Shown: positions 9,188-19,052 of the stretch, piece after piece
Numbering within the stretch: position 1 is the first letter of the stretch
Layout: each line of letters starts with the position of its first letter
Assembly (NCBI GenBank): GCA_016841765.1
Contig: JAENYN010000002.1
Coordinates: 62,001 to 126,000, forward strand
DNA: 64,000 nucleotides
Reading direction: 5' to 3'
Source of the DNA: Guptibacillus hwajinpoensis
Lineage (GTDB): Bacteria; Bacillota; Bacilli; Bacillales; Bacillaceae_O
Notes under the pieces: generated by a model
What the model was told of the DNA's origin: nothing
The model's input: the letters and a program-made list of their open reading frames with translations, nothing else
The model's database searches: none
Position numbers and translations under genes: made by a program

Positions 9188-10969
9188 ATGGATAGTTCAA
9201 AGCCCAAAATTAAATTAATAGATTTATTTTCTGGAGCTGGAGGTCTTAGCAACGGCTTTGAACAAACTGGAAGATATGAGGTAGTCGGAGCTGTGGAAAT
9301 TAATGATTCAGCAGCTGAAACATATATTTATAATCATAAACAGGATAGAGATATAATCATTAAGGCTGAAAACGGAAAAAGTGACATAACAAAGATAAAA
9401 TTTGATACCGTACTTAAAGACAGAATCTCACCCAAGGATAAAGTGGTAGTTATTGGAGGGCCTCCTTGTCAAGGTTTCTCAAATGCAAATAGACAAAAAA
9501 ACTACTTAATTTCTGGGAATAATCTCCTGGTTATTGAGTTTGTCAGAGCTATAAAAGAAATTAATCCTGTAGCTTTTCTTATGGAAAATGTTAAAACAAT
9601 GGGTTCTGAAAAACATAAGTTTTTTGTCACAGAACACGTAGAAAATCAGAAGTTTGAATTTACTTCAGAAAAATTTTTAAAAGAAATTAAAGACAAGCAA
9701 GGGCTTAAAAAAGATTTATGGAAGCCAGACGAACTTGAGTTATTGCAAACTAGGCATCAAAACTTAGATCCAATTATTAAAGAAATTTGTAAAGAGGAAA
9801 ATAGCAATAAAAACATTGATCCTATAGTAATAAATCCACTGTTGTTATCGAGGTTACGCAGCATTGAAAGAATCTATCGAAAACTAGATAAATTAATTTT
9901 AAAGACATCAAAAGAACAAAAAGAAATAAACCTTTTAATACAAAGCATCTCAGAGTATAAAAATAATAAATCTTATAGTGTATTTGATGCGGTTATAAAT
10001 AACGCTTTAGGCTCACTTGAGGAACTAAAAGAACATAAAGAGATTTCAAGCAGTGAAATAAAAGAAACCGTAGGGTCACTAATTGATCTTAATAGTTTTT
10101 TACTTCGAATAAAAGAATTAAAAGATGAAAAAATAATTTGGTCGAAACCTTTAGATTATGACAAAGAAAGTTTAACAGTTAAAGCGCATGTAAAGTCTTA
10201 TAACTTAGTGAAGTACTTAAAAAGTGTCTTTAAACACATGGGCTACAAAGTAGATCACAAAGTATTAACAGCTTCTGATTTTGGAGTTCCACAAAATCGT
10301 AATCGTTTCATGATCTTTGGAGTTAAAGGAAAAACAGAAGAGGATATTAAGGTCGAACTTCCAAAAGCCTTGATAAAAGATAAATTTACCACTAGAGATG
10401 CTATTTATGACTTAGAAGAAATTGAACCTCAGCAGGATATTAAAAATTATGTGCCGGTATCTTATAAGGTAATGAAGGAAGAAAAGAAGGAAAAAAATAC
10501 TCTTCGGCTTTATTATCAAAAGGATAATGAAGAAAGAAAAATTTATGATCATATAAATACTGCCAGCAGGGATTTAAGCAGAAAAAGATTTGAAGCTATA
10601 AAAGACGGCGAAGGAAAAAACTTTCACAGCCTCTCAGACGAATTGAAAAGTACGTATACTGATGTTACCCGTACACAAAATACTATTTATCTTCGTCTGA
10701 ACTATGAAGAACCTTCCCCTACTGTTGTAAATGTTAGAAAGTCTATGTGGAACCATCCTAAAAATGCAGTTGCCTTAAGTATAAGGGAAGCCGCAAGACT
10801 TCAGTCATTTAAAGATGATTTTAAGTTTTGTGGGACAAAAGATCAGCGCTATCAACAAATAGGAAATGCAGTACCGCCTCTAATGGCAAGAGCAGTTGCT
10901 GAGACAATACTAAAGCTACTAGGTGATGAGCCAGAAATACCTTTGGTAAAAGAACTTGGATTTAAATAA
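9188..10969 (+). CDS. DNA (cytosine-5) methyltransferase
   Basis: Motif I LIDLFSGAGGLSNGFEQ, motif IV GGPPCQGFSNANRQ, motif VI FLMENVK, motif VIII QNRNRFMIFG, motif X QQIGNAVPPLMARAVAETI. Confidence 0.97.
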   Translation: MDSSKPKIKLIDLFSGAGGLSNGFEQTGRYEVVGAVEINDSAAETYIYNHKQDRDIIIKAENGKSDITKIKFDTVLKDRISPKDKVVVIGGPPCQGFSNANRQKNYLISGNNLLVIEFVRAIKEINPVAFLMENVKTMGSEKHKFFVTEHVENQKFEFTSEKFLKEIKDKQGLKKDLWKPDELELLQTRHQNLDPIIKEICKEENSNKNIDPIVINPLLLSRLRSIERIYRKLDKLILKTSKEQKEINLLIQSISEYKNNKSYSVFDAVINNALGSLEELKEHKEISSSEIKETVGSLIDLNSFLLRIKELKDEKIIWSKPLDYDKESLTVKAHVKSYNLVKYLKSVFKHMGYKVDHKVLTASDFGVPQNRNRFMIFGVKGKTEEDIKVELPKALIKDKFTTRDAIYDLEEIEPQQDIKNYVPVSYKVMKEEKKEKNTLRLYYQKDNEERKIYDHINTASRDLSRKRFEAIKDGEGKNFHSLSDELKSTYTDVTRTQNTIYLRLNYEEPSPTVVNVRKSMWNHPKNAVALSIREAARLQSFKDDFKFCGTKDQRYQQIGNAVPPLMARAVAETILKLLGDEPEIPLVKELGFK

Positions 10970-10985
10970 ATTTATTTTGTTTATG

Positions 10986-11013
10986 AGCAGATGTCTAAGG
11001 CATTTGCTTTTTT
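10986..11013 (+). terminator. Intrinsic terminator between the methyltransferase gene and the GHKL operon
   Basis: AGCAGATG-TCTAAGG-CATTTGCT stem (8 bp, one GU) followed by T-run. Confidence 0.7.
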
Positions 11014-11102
11014 GTTATGTTAGAAAAACTATAAAGTAATTTCCCAAAGCCAACTTACTATTTGTTATAATTTAGTAAAAGGTTTTAGAACGGGGTTTTA
11101 AT

Positions 11103-12587
11103 GTGAGTACAATAATAACACAGCCTTCTGCAGCTCCAGTAATTCAAGCGTTAAGATCATTAGGTTATAACGCCAAAACAGCCATTGCAGATCTAGTTGA
11201 TAATAGCCTTGATGCGAAAGCTTCCGAAGTACACCTTTCTTTTACTTACGGCGAAGAAGACGGGATTATTAAAATCTTGGATAACGGGATAGGGATGAAC
11301 GAGGAAATGATTCAGCTAGCTATGAATATAGGCTCAAAAGATCCTCGCGACGTAAGAAATCCAAAAGAATTGGGACGCTTCGGCATGGGGTTAAAGACAG
11401 CTTCTTTTTCACTAGGTAAAAGATTAAGTGTTCTAACGAAACAAGATGGAGTATATCATGAGCGATGCTGGGATTTAGATCATGTATCTGAATGCAATGA
11501 ATGGCAGCTTTTTACCAGTATTCCTAATGATGTAAGAATTAAGATGGGGGAAATTGAAGGTCGGAGCGGTACTATTGTTTGTATTGATAAATTAGATAGA
11601 TTTATGGGCTATGGGACTAACAAGACTATTCAAGAAAGCAGTTTCTATACCAAAGTTAGAAGAGTCCATAATCACTTAGAATTTGTTTTTCATTCAATTC
11701 TTGAAAATAAAGAAGTTCAAATATTTATTAATGATAACTTTATAACCCCTTGGGATCCATTTTTAAGTAAACATCCATCCACTCTAGAGGGCGAATTGCA
11801 AGTAATTAGAATAAACGGCAATAAAATTAAAGTGAAATACTATATACTTCCTCATGCCTCTCACTTAAATAGTCAGGAATATAAAGAAGCAGGAGGAAGC
11901 AAAGGATGGCGTGATCAGCAGGGGTTTTATATATACAGAGAAAATAGGTTGCTTTATTTTGGGGATTGGCTGGGGATGTTTCAAAAAGATGCATCGTCGC
12001 AGTTGGTCCGAATACGTGTTGATATACCGAATTTATCAGATTCATCTTGGCAGGTTGATATAAAAAAATCTGCAGTATATCCTCCGGATGATGCCAAGGT
12101 CCGTCTAGAATCAATTTCTAAACTTGCACGGCAAATCTCCAAGGATATTTTTTACTTTAGAACCCAAGGTTCCTCAAATAATAATTCTTTTAAAGGAAGT
12201 TTAAATACGTGGGAGCAATCTGGTATCGATAATGGTCCCCAATTCATATTAAACAGGAATCATCCTATTCTGTCAGAAATTTTCAATTCAATAGATGATA
12301 AGACTGCTAAAATGTTAAATTTATACTTAAAATTTGTTCAATTAGGATCTCCCAGCAACATTATAGATACTCCAAAGGTAGAGGAAGAGAAATTACAAGA
12401 GGTATCTGATTCAAATAAATTGCTCGTAATTCAGTTTACTAAAACAATACTGGAGCTTCAAGTGGTTGAAAGTGAAGAACAGCTGTTGAATGCGTTAGTC
12501 ACCCAGCCCGCATTTGATGGTATTAACAGAACTACTTTGAAGCATATTATTGATAAGGAGAATTTATGGTATGACGACAGAGGCTAA
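11103..12587 (+). CDS. GHKL-type ATPase, MORC/paraMORC-like
   Basis: Bergerat-fold motifs AIADLVDNSLDAKA, IKILDNGIGMN, ELGRFGMGLKTASFSLG; GTG start. Confidence 0.85.
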   Translation: MSTIITQPSAAPVIQALRSLGYNAKTAIADLVDNSLDAKASEVHLSFTYGEEDGIIKILDNGIGMNEEMIQLAMNIGSKDPRDVRNPKELGRFGMGLKTASFSLGKRLSVLTKQDGVYHERCWDLDHVSECNEWQLFTSIPNDVRIKMGEIEGRSGTIVCIDKLDRFMGYGTNKTIQESSFYTKVRRVHNHLEFVFHSILENKEVQIFINDNFITPWDPFLSKHPSTLEGELQVIRINGNKIKVKYYILPHASHLNSQEYKEAGGSKGWRDQQGFYIYRENRLLYFGDWLGMFQKDASSQLVRIRVDIPNLSDSSWQVDIKKSAVYPPDDAKVRLESISKLARQISKDIFYFRTQGSSNNNSFKGSLNTWEQSGIDNGPQFILNRNHPILSEIFNSIDDKTAKMLNLYLKFVQLGSPSNIIDTPKVEEEKLQEVSDSNKLLVIQFTKTILELQVVESEEQLLNALVTQPAFDGINRTTLKHIIDKENLWYDDRG

Positions 12588-15219
12588 AACGTTGTTCGAA
12601 CAGACTTTTCGAACAAACTACTATAATTTTAGAGATACTAGCGCAAGTCAGGAAGATGCTGCTAAACTTGCTTTGCAAATGGCAAAAATGACAATACAAA
12701 ACAAGGAAATTAATGAGGAACAGTTAGAAGAGTGGTCACTTGAAATGTTTATAAATTATAATGTTGGCTTGGATGTGAAAAAAACTCCTGTCATGAGAGA
12801 AAGTTCAAAAAATGATTGGTATAAAGCCAAGAATATGACTGGAGCTTTTTATTGGTCCAGGTATCGTGAGTACCTAACTCGAATTAAAAATTGGCCGACT
12901 GAAGTAGTTGAATCAATTGATAATTCAACTAATGAAATTATGTATTCATTAGGAAACCCAAACAGTAGAGAGCCTTTTGATATAAGAGGGTTGGTTTTGG
13001 GATACGTACAATCCGGTAAAACAGCAAACTTTACTGGTCTTATAAATAAAGCTTACGATGTCGGTTATAAACTTGTAATAGTCCTTTCAGGTATTCATAA
13101 TGATCTTCGAGCACAAACCCAAATGAGACTTAATGAAGAGGTAGTTGGGAATAAGGTTGATAATAATGGAAATCCTGTAGGGGTAGCACAAATAACAAAG
13201 AATACCTCACAGCACGTTATTCAAACATGGACTACGGTGGATCGTGATATTACTTCTGATCCAAGTGGTGTTATTAATTTAAACAACCCTACATTAATGG
13301 TGGTAAAGAAAAATAAAACTGTATTAGAGTCATTGAGAGACCAGCTTGTAGATCATAGAGATGTATTCCACCTTGATATACCTGTATTAGTTATTGATGA
13401 TGAAGCAGATCAGGCTTCTGTGGATACTTCTGATCCTCGTAAGGGTGAGGATCCTAAAACAATAAATAGATTGATACGCCAAATCTTAGAAGTTTTTACA
13501 CGAAAATGTTATGTGGGTTACACAGCCACACCATTTGCAAATTTATTAATAAGTGCAAATGGAAGTACATTAGAGGAAGGAAAAGATCTTTATCCTAAAG
13601 ATTTCCTCGTTGGGCTGCCAAAACCAAAGGAATACTGCGGCCCGGAAGAATTTTTTAATGTGGAAGAAGAAGCTGATGATCCAAGACCGAGCTTAATCCG
13701 TCCTTTAGGGGATTCTGATATAGAAGTGTTTACGGGTATTAAGAAAAAAGAAGATGCTGAAAAATTTGAAGAAGTCCCACCTCAAATGGAAGAATCCATA
13801 ATGGCATTTCTTTTGACAATTGCAATTAGAAATCTCCGCGGTCAAGGAAATAAGCATAATTCTATGCTTATTCATACTTCCCGTTTTAAAGATGTACAAT
13901 CAAGTGTTAAGGATGGAGTTGAAAAAGCTTTTGACTTGATTGATAAACAAATTCAATATAATCCAAATGGAGATAAAGTTTCAGTTTTAAAAAACCTTTA
14001 TGAGCATGATTTTCTGGAAACTACCAAAGCGTGGCCAAAAGATATCAATGAATACAGCTGGGAAGAAGTTTATGAAGAGTTAAAACAGTCATCAAAAAAA
14101 GTTCAAGTCTTTGAAATTAATGGAAATAGCAAAGATGCCCTGGATTATCATCAGTATAAAGAAAATGGATTAAATGTTATCGCAGTAGGAGGAGATAAAT
14201 TATCACGGGGGTTAACTCTTGAAGGATTGAGTATAACTTACTATTTTAGGAATACGCTGATGTATGACACTTTAATGCAAATGGGACGCTGGTTCGGTTA
14301 TAGAAAAGGATATATGGATCTATGCAGAATTTATACAACTGATGAAATTGCTTCTAATTTTGAACATTTAGCAATTGCGATGATAGATTTGAGGAAAGAA
14401 TTCGAAAAAATAGCTGCGTCCGAAAAGGCTCCTATTGAATACGCAGTAAGAATGTTGAGTCATCCAACCATGACACTAACAAATCCATTAAAAATGAGAA
14501 ATGCAACTGTTTCAAATATTTTATATGGAGGAACTCTTCAGCAAACACGTGTCTATGATAAAAAGAAGTCAACTTTTGAGAATAATATGGAGGCAGCTGA
14601 CAAATTCATTAAGGAAATCTCAGATGAAATTGCCGTGAAAAGATTTGGTACTGGAAGAACACAATACCATATGGCAAGTAATGTTGATTCTCAAAAAGTA
14701 ATTAATTTCTTATCCGAATATCAAACAAGCAGTAGTGCATCTAAAGTAGATGTTAATAAAATATCTGACTATATACGACTTGCAAACGACAATAATGAAT
14801 TGATGGATTGGACAGTTGCTGTAGTAGAAGGAGATCCAAGAGATAGAAGTGATAAGGGGGCATTTCCAGTAGAACTTGGAGGCCTTCATCTCCATTCGGC
14901 AGTAGTGCGTGGAGTAAATGTTACACCCACCACACATAACAGTATTGATATACGTGCTATAGTTGCAGCAGGCCAAGAATTTATTGATATTGAGGAGTCC
15001 AAAAGAAAAGGGAAAAGGAATAAACAAGAGATTCGGAAGTTAAGACCTAAGCAAAACGGAATGCTCTTAATTTATCCGCTTCATCCTAAAGTGGATATAT
15101 TCAAAAACTGTGACACTTCTTTTAGAAAAGATCTAGTTCCTATTGGAATTGCCCTTTCTTTCCCTGAATCAGAAATTGATGAGAAGGAAATTTACGAAAC
15201 TAATAAAACAGTAGGATGA
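12571..15219 (+). CDS. Z1 domain-containing SF2-type helicase/ATPase
   Basis: GLVLGYVQSGKTANFTGLINKA, VLVIDDEADQASVDT, YVGYTATPFANLLI, GGDKLSRGLTLEGLSITYYFRNTLMYDTLMQMGRWFGYRKGY; ATG 12571 after AAGGAG, overlapping the upstream gene. Confidence 0.93.
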   Translation: MTTEAKTLFEQTFRTNYYNFRDTSASQEDAAKLALQMAKMTIQNKEINEEQLEEWSLEMFINYNVGLDVKKTPVMRESSKNDWYKAKNMTGAFYWSRYREYLTRIKNWPTEVVESIDNSTNEIMYSLGNPNSREPFDIRGLVLGYVQSGKTANFTGLINKAYDVGYKLVIVLSGIHNDLRAQTQMRLNEEVVGNKVDNNGNPVGVAQITKNTSQHVIQTWTTVDRDITSDPSGVINLNNPTLMVVKKNKTVLESLRDQLVDHRDVFHLDIPVLVIDDEADQASVDTSDPRKGEDPKTINRLIRQILEVFTRKCYVGYTATPFANLLISANGSTLEEGKDLYPKDFLVGLPKPKEYCGPEEFFNVEEEADDPRPSLIRPLGDSDIEVFTGIKKKEDAEKFEEVPPQMEESIMAFLLTIAIRNLRGQGNKHNSMLIHTSRFKDVQSSVKDGVEKAFDLIDKQIQYNPNGDKVSVLKNLYEHDFLETTKAWPKDINEYSWEEVYEELKQSSKKVQVFEINGNSKDALDYHQYKENGLNVIAVGGDKLSRGLTLEGLSITYYFRNTLMYDTLMQMGRWFGYRKGYMDLCRIYTTDEIASNFEHLAIAMIDLRKEFEKIAASEKAPIEYAVRMLSHPTMTLTNPLKMRNATVSNILYGGTLQQTRVYDKKKSTFENNMEAADKFIKEISDEIAVKRFGTGRTQYHMASNVDSQKVINFLSEYQTSSSASKVDVNKISDYIRLANDNNELMDWTVAVVEGDPRDRSDKGAFPVELGGLHLHSAVVRGVNVTPTTHNSIDIRAIVAAGQEFIDIEESKRKGKRNKQEIRKLRPKQNGMLLIYPLHPKVDIFKNCDTSFRKDLVPIGIALSFPESEIDEKEIYETNKTVG

Positions 15220-16247
15220 TAAATATGAATAAGGTTATAAATATTAAGGCGGAATTCGAGGAAATGACAAACCAATTAAAAAGCGATTCTGATGGCAGTG
15301 TATATAAGCTTAAAGTGTTAACTGCTAAAGAACCCATTATTTTGGCCGGGATCGATGCAGTAAACCTGAATAGACTGCTTTATATTGACTTAGGACCAGT
15401 TCAATGGGAAGACAGCCATTTAAAAGGACTGCCAAAATGGCGGGGCCTGTCTATTTCTATAGAATATTATGAACAGCTCATTATTTTAAAGGATCGTTAT
15501 TTTTTAATTATAAAGCAAGAGGATGAGCAGAGCACAGAAATATTCGAAGTTGTTTTGCAAAACTTAGTGGATCACCTTTTAATTAAGGAAGAAGATGAGA
15601 CGCTGTTTTCTATTGTTTTTAAAGTCTTAGACAGATGGAGGAATTTTTTCCAAAAGGGCGGTTACCGCCGATTAACGGACGATCAGCAGATGGGACTTTT
15701 TGGAGAGTTATGGTTTATAAATAACTGGATGGAAACAAACCCTGGAGTTCCTCCTCTTATCATTGAACAATGGGAGGGGCCTACCAGCGGGAGAATTGAT
15801 TTTAAAAACTCTAAATGTGGAGTTGAAATTAAAACAGCAGTTGATAAGTTAACTAAAACGATAAAAATATCTAGTGAGCGCCAGTTAAAGTTAACCAACG
15901 CTGTTTCAAAATTATATTTATATGTTTGTTTTATAGAGATTAGTAAAACTCATGGGCAATCATTGCAAAATATTGTCGAGGAAGTTAGGCAGAAGATAGC
16001 AGCAAAATCTGATAGGTTGGCTCTTTTGTTTAATGATATGCTGACAGAACTGGGATATAAAGAAAATGTATATGAAGATACATACTTTTTTGTAGATAAC
16101 GTTGAAGTTTATGAAGCATCAAGTGACTTCCCAAAGATCTCACAAGAGCAGTTGCCGGTGGGCATTTCTCATGTGAGTTACAGCATAGATTTGTCACACT
16201 GTTCAGAGTTTAAAAGAAAACTCGATGAAGTATTTAAGGTCTATTAA
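15216..16247 (+). CDS. PD-(D/E)XK motif protein (DUF4420-like)
   Basis: GLFGELWFINNWM...QWEGPTSGRIDFKNSKCGVEIKTA; ATGA overlap with the Z1 gene. Confidence 0.85.
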   Translation: MINMNKVINIKAEFEEMTNQLKSDSDGSVYKLKVLTAKEPIILAGIDAVNLNRLLYIDLGPVQWEDSHLKGLPKWRGLSISIEYYEQLIILKDRYFLIIKQEDEQSTEIFEVVLQNLVDHLLIKEEDETLFSIVFKVLDRWRNFFQKGGYRRLTDDQQMGLFGELWFINNWMETNPGVPPLIIEQWEGPTSGRIDFKNSKCGVEIKTAVDKLTKTIKISSERQLKLTNAVSKLYLYVCFIEISKTHGQSLQNIVEEVRQKIAAKSDRLALLFNDMLTELGYKENVYEDTYFFVDNVEVYEASSDFPKISQEQLPVGISHVSYSIDLSHCSEFKRKLDEVFKVY

Positions 16248-16261
16248 TGGAGAGGGTATAA

Positions 16262-18103
16262 ATGATAGAAAGCAGGCAAAGAAGTGAATTTCTTCAGGAG
16301 TTTCTTGAAGATGTAGATGAAAAGGCGATTAAAACAGGCAGTTATGAGATACCGTTTCTAGAAATAATGCTTCAATATATGGAAAGATCAGACGATCCAG
16401 ATATATTGATTCCCTCTTATTTAGATTCGGCTAAGAAAATTAAAGTCAATGCCTATGGATATGATGAAGACCAAAAAGTTCTTGATCTTTACGTTGTTGA
16501 TTATAATTTTGACCAAGACGAAAATGAACTTCTTCCTATTTCAATGACTTCTGTTATAGATATCGCTAGTAAAGCAAAGAGGTTTTATACTAATTCTAGA
16601 AGCCTGGTACAGACAATTGATAAATCCTTACCATCCCGTGATCTTGCTGAATTAATTATCTCAGATGAAAATGTAATAGATGAGGTTAACATATTTGTTT
16701 TGACTAATCTGTATTATCATTCTAATAAAGCTATTGATTTTAACATACCAGGAGTTGAAACTGTAAATGTACAAGTTTGGGATATAGATAGGATTCAGCA
16801 GCTGGTTACATCCGAGCAAGGAATTCAGTCTATTTACATTGATTTTGAAAGGGAACTTGGCGAATCATTTGAGATGATGTTTGTGCCCGATCCTAAACAA
16901 AGCGGGGTAAAGGATAATTTTGATTGCTTTATCGGGTTTATTTCTGCAGAATTTTTAGCTAGAGCATATGATCAGTGGGGGCCGAAGCTTGTAGAAAGAA
17001 ACGTTAGATCTTTCTTGCAGGCCCGAGGAGGAACAAATAAAGGCATCAGAGATACACTAAAAGATCCAAATCAGAGACAAATGTTTGTTGCTTATAATAA
17101 CGGCATTTCAAGCGTTGCCCGTTCTGGAGAAATTGAAAAGATCAGCAACAACGTTAATTTATATCGGATAAAAGGATTGACTGGATGGCAGATCGTGAAC
17201 GGAGGACAAACTACTGCATCTATTCACCAGGCATATAAAAATGGAATAGATTTAAGCGATGTTTATATTCAAGCCAAGTTAACAATCCTGCAAGTTGAAG
17301 CGGATCAGGAAAAGGATAGACACTTGCTGGAAGATGAAATGGTCGCAAAGATTTCAGAATATGCCAATACCCAGAATAAAATTAATAAATCAGACTTACT
17401 TTCTAATACCAGGTTTATGTCTGAAATTGAAAAATACTCAAGAGATGTTTGGATCCCAGCTAAAGATGGGCGAAAGGCCGAAAGTAAGTGGTATTTTGAG
17501 CGTGCAAGAGGTCAATACATGGTTGATATCAACCGACGGAAACGCGGTAAAGAACAAAATGAATTTAAAAAGCAATATCCTAAAGATAAAGTACTTACTA
17601 AAGTTGATTTAGCTAAATATTTTATGTCATGGGAAGGTTATCCTCATATTTCCAGTAAAGGGGGAGAAATGGCATTTAAACGGTTTATGGAAGCTAATAG
17701 ACAATACTGGAAACATGAAAGAGATAATAACAATGACTTAATTCCTTTAGAGGAAATGAATTCTGATGCTTATAAGAAATTAATTGCCAACAGCATCATA
17801 AACCTTCATGTAAAAGCTATTGTTGAGGAATTGAAACTTAGAGGTTATCGAGCAAATGTTGTTTATTACACTGTTTCAATGCTTAGTTATTTATATGGAA
17901 AAGATATTGATCTGTTGAAAGTATGGGAGCAGCAATCACTCTCTGAAAAATGGGATGAAGTGATTCGTATTATTGCAGACAAAACGTTATTCTATTTAAG
18001 AGAGTCTGCCGGGGACAGGAATGTAACACAATGGGCAAAACAAGAGGCATGCTGGATTCAATATAAAGAAGATAATGCAAAGCAACTTAGTAATTTAATA
18101 TAA
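16262..18103 (+). CDS. AIPR (abortive-infection phage resistance) family protein
   Basis: NVRSFLQARGGTNKGIRDTL, FVAYNNGISSVA, GWQIVNGGQTTASIHQAYK, VAKISEYANTQNKINKSDL. Confidence 0.9.
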   Translation: MIESRQRSEFLQEFLEDVDEKAIKTGSYEIPFLEIMLQYMERSDDPDILIPSYLDSAKKIKVNAYGYDEDQKVLDLYVVDYNFDQDENELLPISMTSVIDIASKAKRFYTNSRSLVQTIDKSLPSRDLAELIISDENVIDEVNIFVLTNLYYHSNKAIDFNIPGVETVNVQVWDIDRIQQLVTSEQGIQSIYIDFERELGESFEMMFVPDPKQSGVKDNFDCFIGFISAEFLARAYDQWGPKLVERNVRSFLQARGGTNKGIRDTLKDPNQRQMFVAYNNGISSVARSGEIEKISNNVNLYRIKGLTGWQIVNGGQTTASIHQAYKNGIDLSDVYIQAKLTILQVEADQEKDRHLLEDEMVAKISEYANTQNKINKSDLLSNTRFMSEIEKYSRDVWIPAKDGRKAESKWYFERARGQYMVDINRRKRGKEQNEFKKQYPKDKVLTKVDLAKYFMSWEGYPHISSKGGEMAFKRFMEANRQYWKHERDNNNDLIPLEEMNSDAYKKLIANSIINLHVKAIVEELKLRGYRANVVYYTVSMLSYLYGKDIDLLKVWEQQSLSEKWDEVIRIIADKTLFYLRESAGDRNVTQWAKQEACWIQYKEDNAKQLSNLI

Positions 18104-18117
18104 GGTTTTATAGTGAG

Positions 18118-18141
18118 AAAGCACTCTTATGAGTGTTTTTT
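18118..18141 (+). terminator. Intrinsic terminator closing the GHKL-Z1-PDDEXK-AIPR operon
   Basis: CACTC-TTAT-GAGTG with flanking A/T tract and T-run. Confidence 0.7.
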
Positions 18142-18419
18142 CTTTTATTATAATTATTAGTTATTTGAATTTAACGACAAATAACAAACAGAACTGGCCC
18201 ATGACACATTGCTAACTAGGCCATAATTTTAAAAAACTATACATAATTAAAAATTTGATTATTATTAGTCTTAGTAAATCCTCCAAGTTAACATTAACTC
18301 TTGTATTACATAGTGTACTGATACTGCGCAAGAACGATTGTTATCAATGTGGAAAATAATAACAAGAAATCGTTATCTTCTGTTATGATTATAGTATTAA
18401 GATTTGTGATATTGTGCAG

Positions 18420-18449
18420 CTATTCACTTTAAATTAAAGTGCAGAATAG
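18420..18449. other. Imperfect inverted repeat in a long non-coding gap
   Basis: CTATTCACTTTAAATTAAAGTGCAGAATAG; pairs throughout except for a short bulge. Confidence 0.45.
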
Positions 18450-18654
18450 TTCAATAGAAAGATAAGTTCATTCTAGAATAAATGGAGTAATTTTCAAAAA
18501 AGATGTGAAGAAAAGTGGCGAGAAGAGGAAAATCAATCCTTAAAATAAGATGGGGAAAAAGAGAAGGGGGGCTATAAAATGTATGTTAAATTTATTGAAG
18601 GTGAATTAGAAGAAATTAAAGAAGAAATTATATAGCTGTGATTACAATCTATAT

Positions 18655-18864
18655 GTGCGAATTGGTGAAAAAGTTAAGGTAGGTTCAAAATTGTGCAAAA
18701 TAGTTGATGTTGTACACTATCCTTCTACGTTTGAAGACGGTTATTCAGTAAATGTTTTTGTGAAAGTAATAAAAAATTCCCTGAATCTTGGTGGGAGAGG
18801 CCTTTATTCTCACGTGCTAAGAAAAGAAAATAATAATATCTTAGACCAAACAGAAGAGATATAA
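18655..18864 (+). CDS. Small hypothetical protein (doubtful)
   Basis: 69-aa ORF with GTG start and no recognised domain; may be a remnant. Confidence 0.25.
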   Translation: MRIGEKVKVGSKLCKIVDVVHYPSTFEDGYSVNVFVKVIKNSLNLGGRGLYSHVLRKENNNILDQTEEI

Positions 18865-19052
18865 AAACGTGAAGAATTATCAAAAGATACTAAAAGTTAG
18901 AAGTTTCCTCCTCAACAAACGGAGGCTACAGTTAGATAACGGTCTTCAACAATAGGGAACTTCTCTGTAGTAATCAAATACACTTTATTAGTTTCGGTTT
19001 TTTCAGGATGAACATGAAACTATTATAGGAGGATATTAAAATTAAAAGGAAA

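Noticed and set aside
11103-12587. GHKL protein considered as MutL or gyrase B
   Set aside because: Only the ATPase (and S5-like) part is visible, with no MutL C-terminal or Toprim region; the gene context is restriction-type
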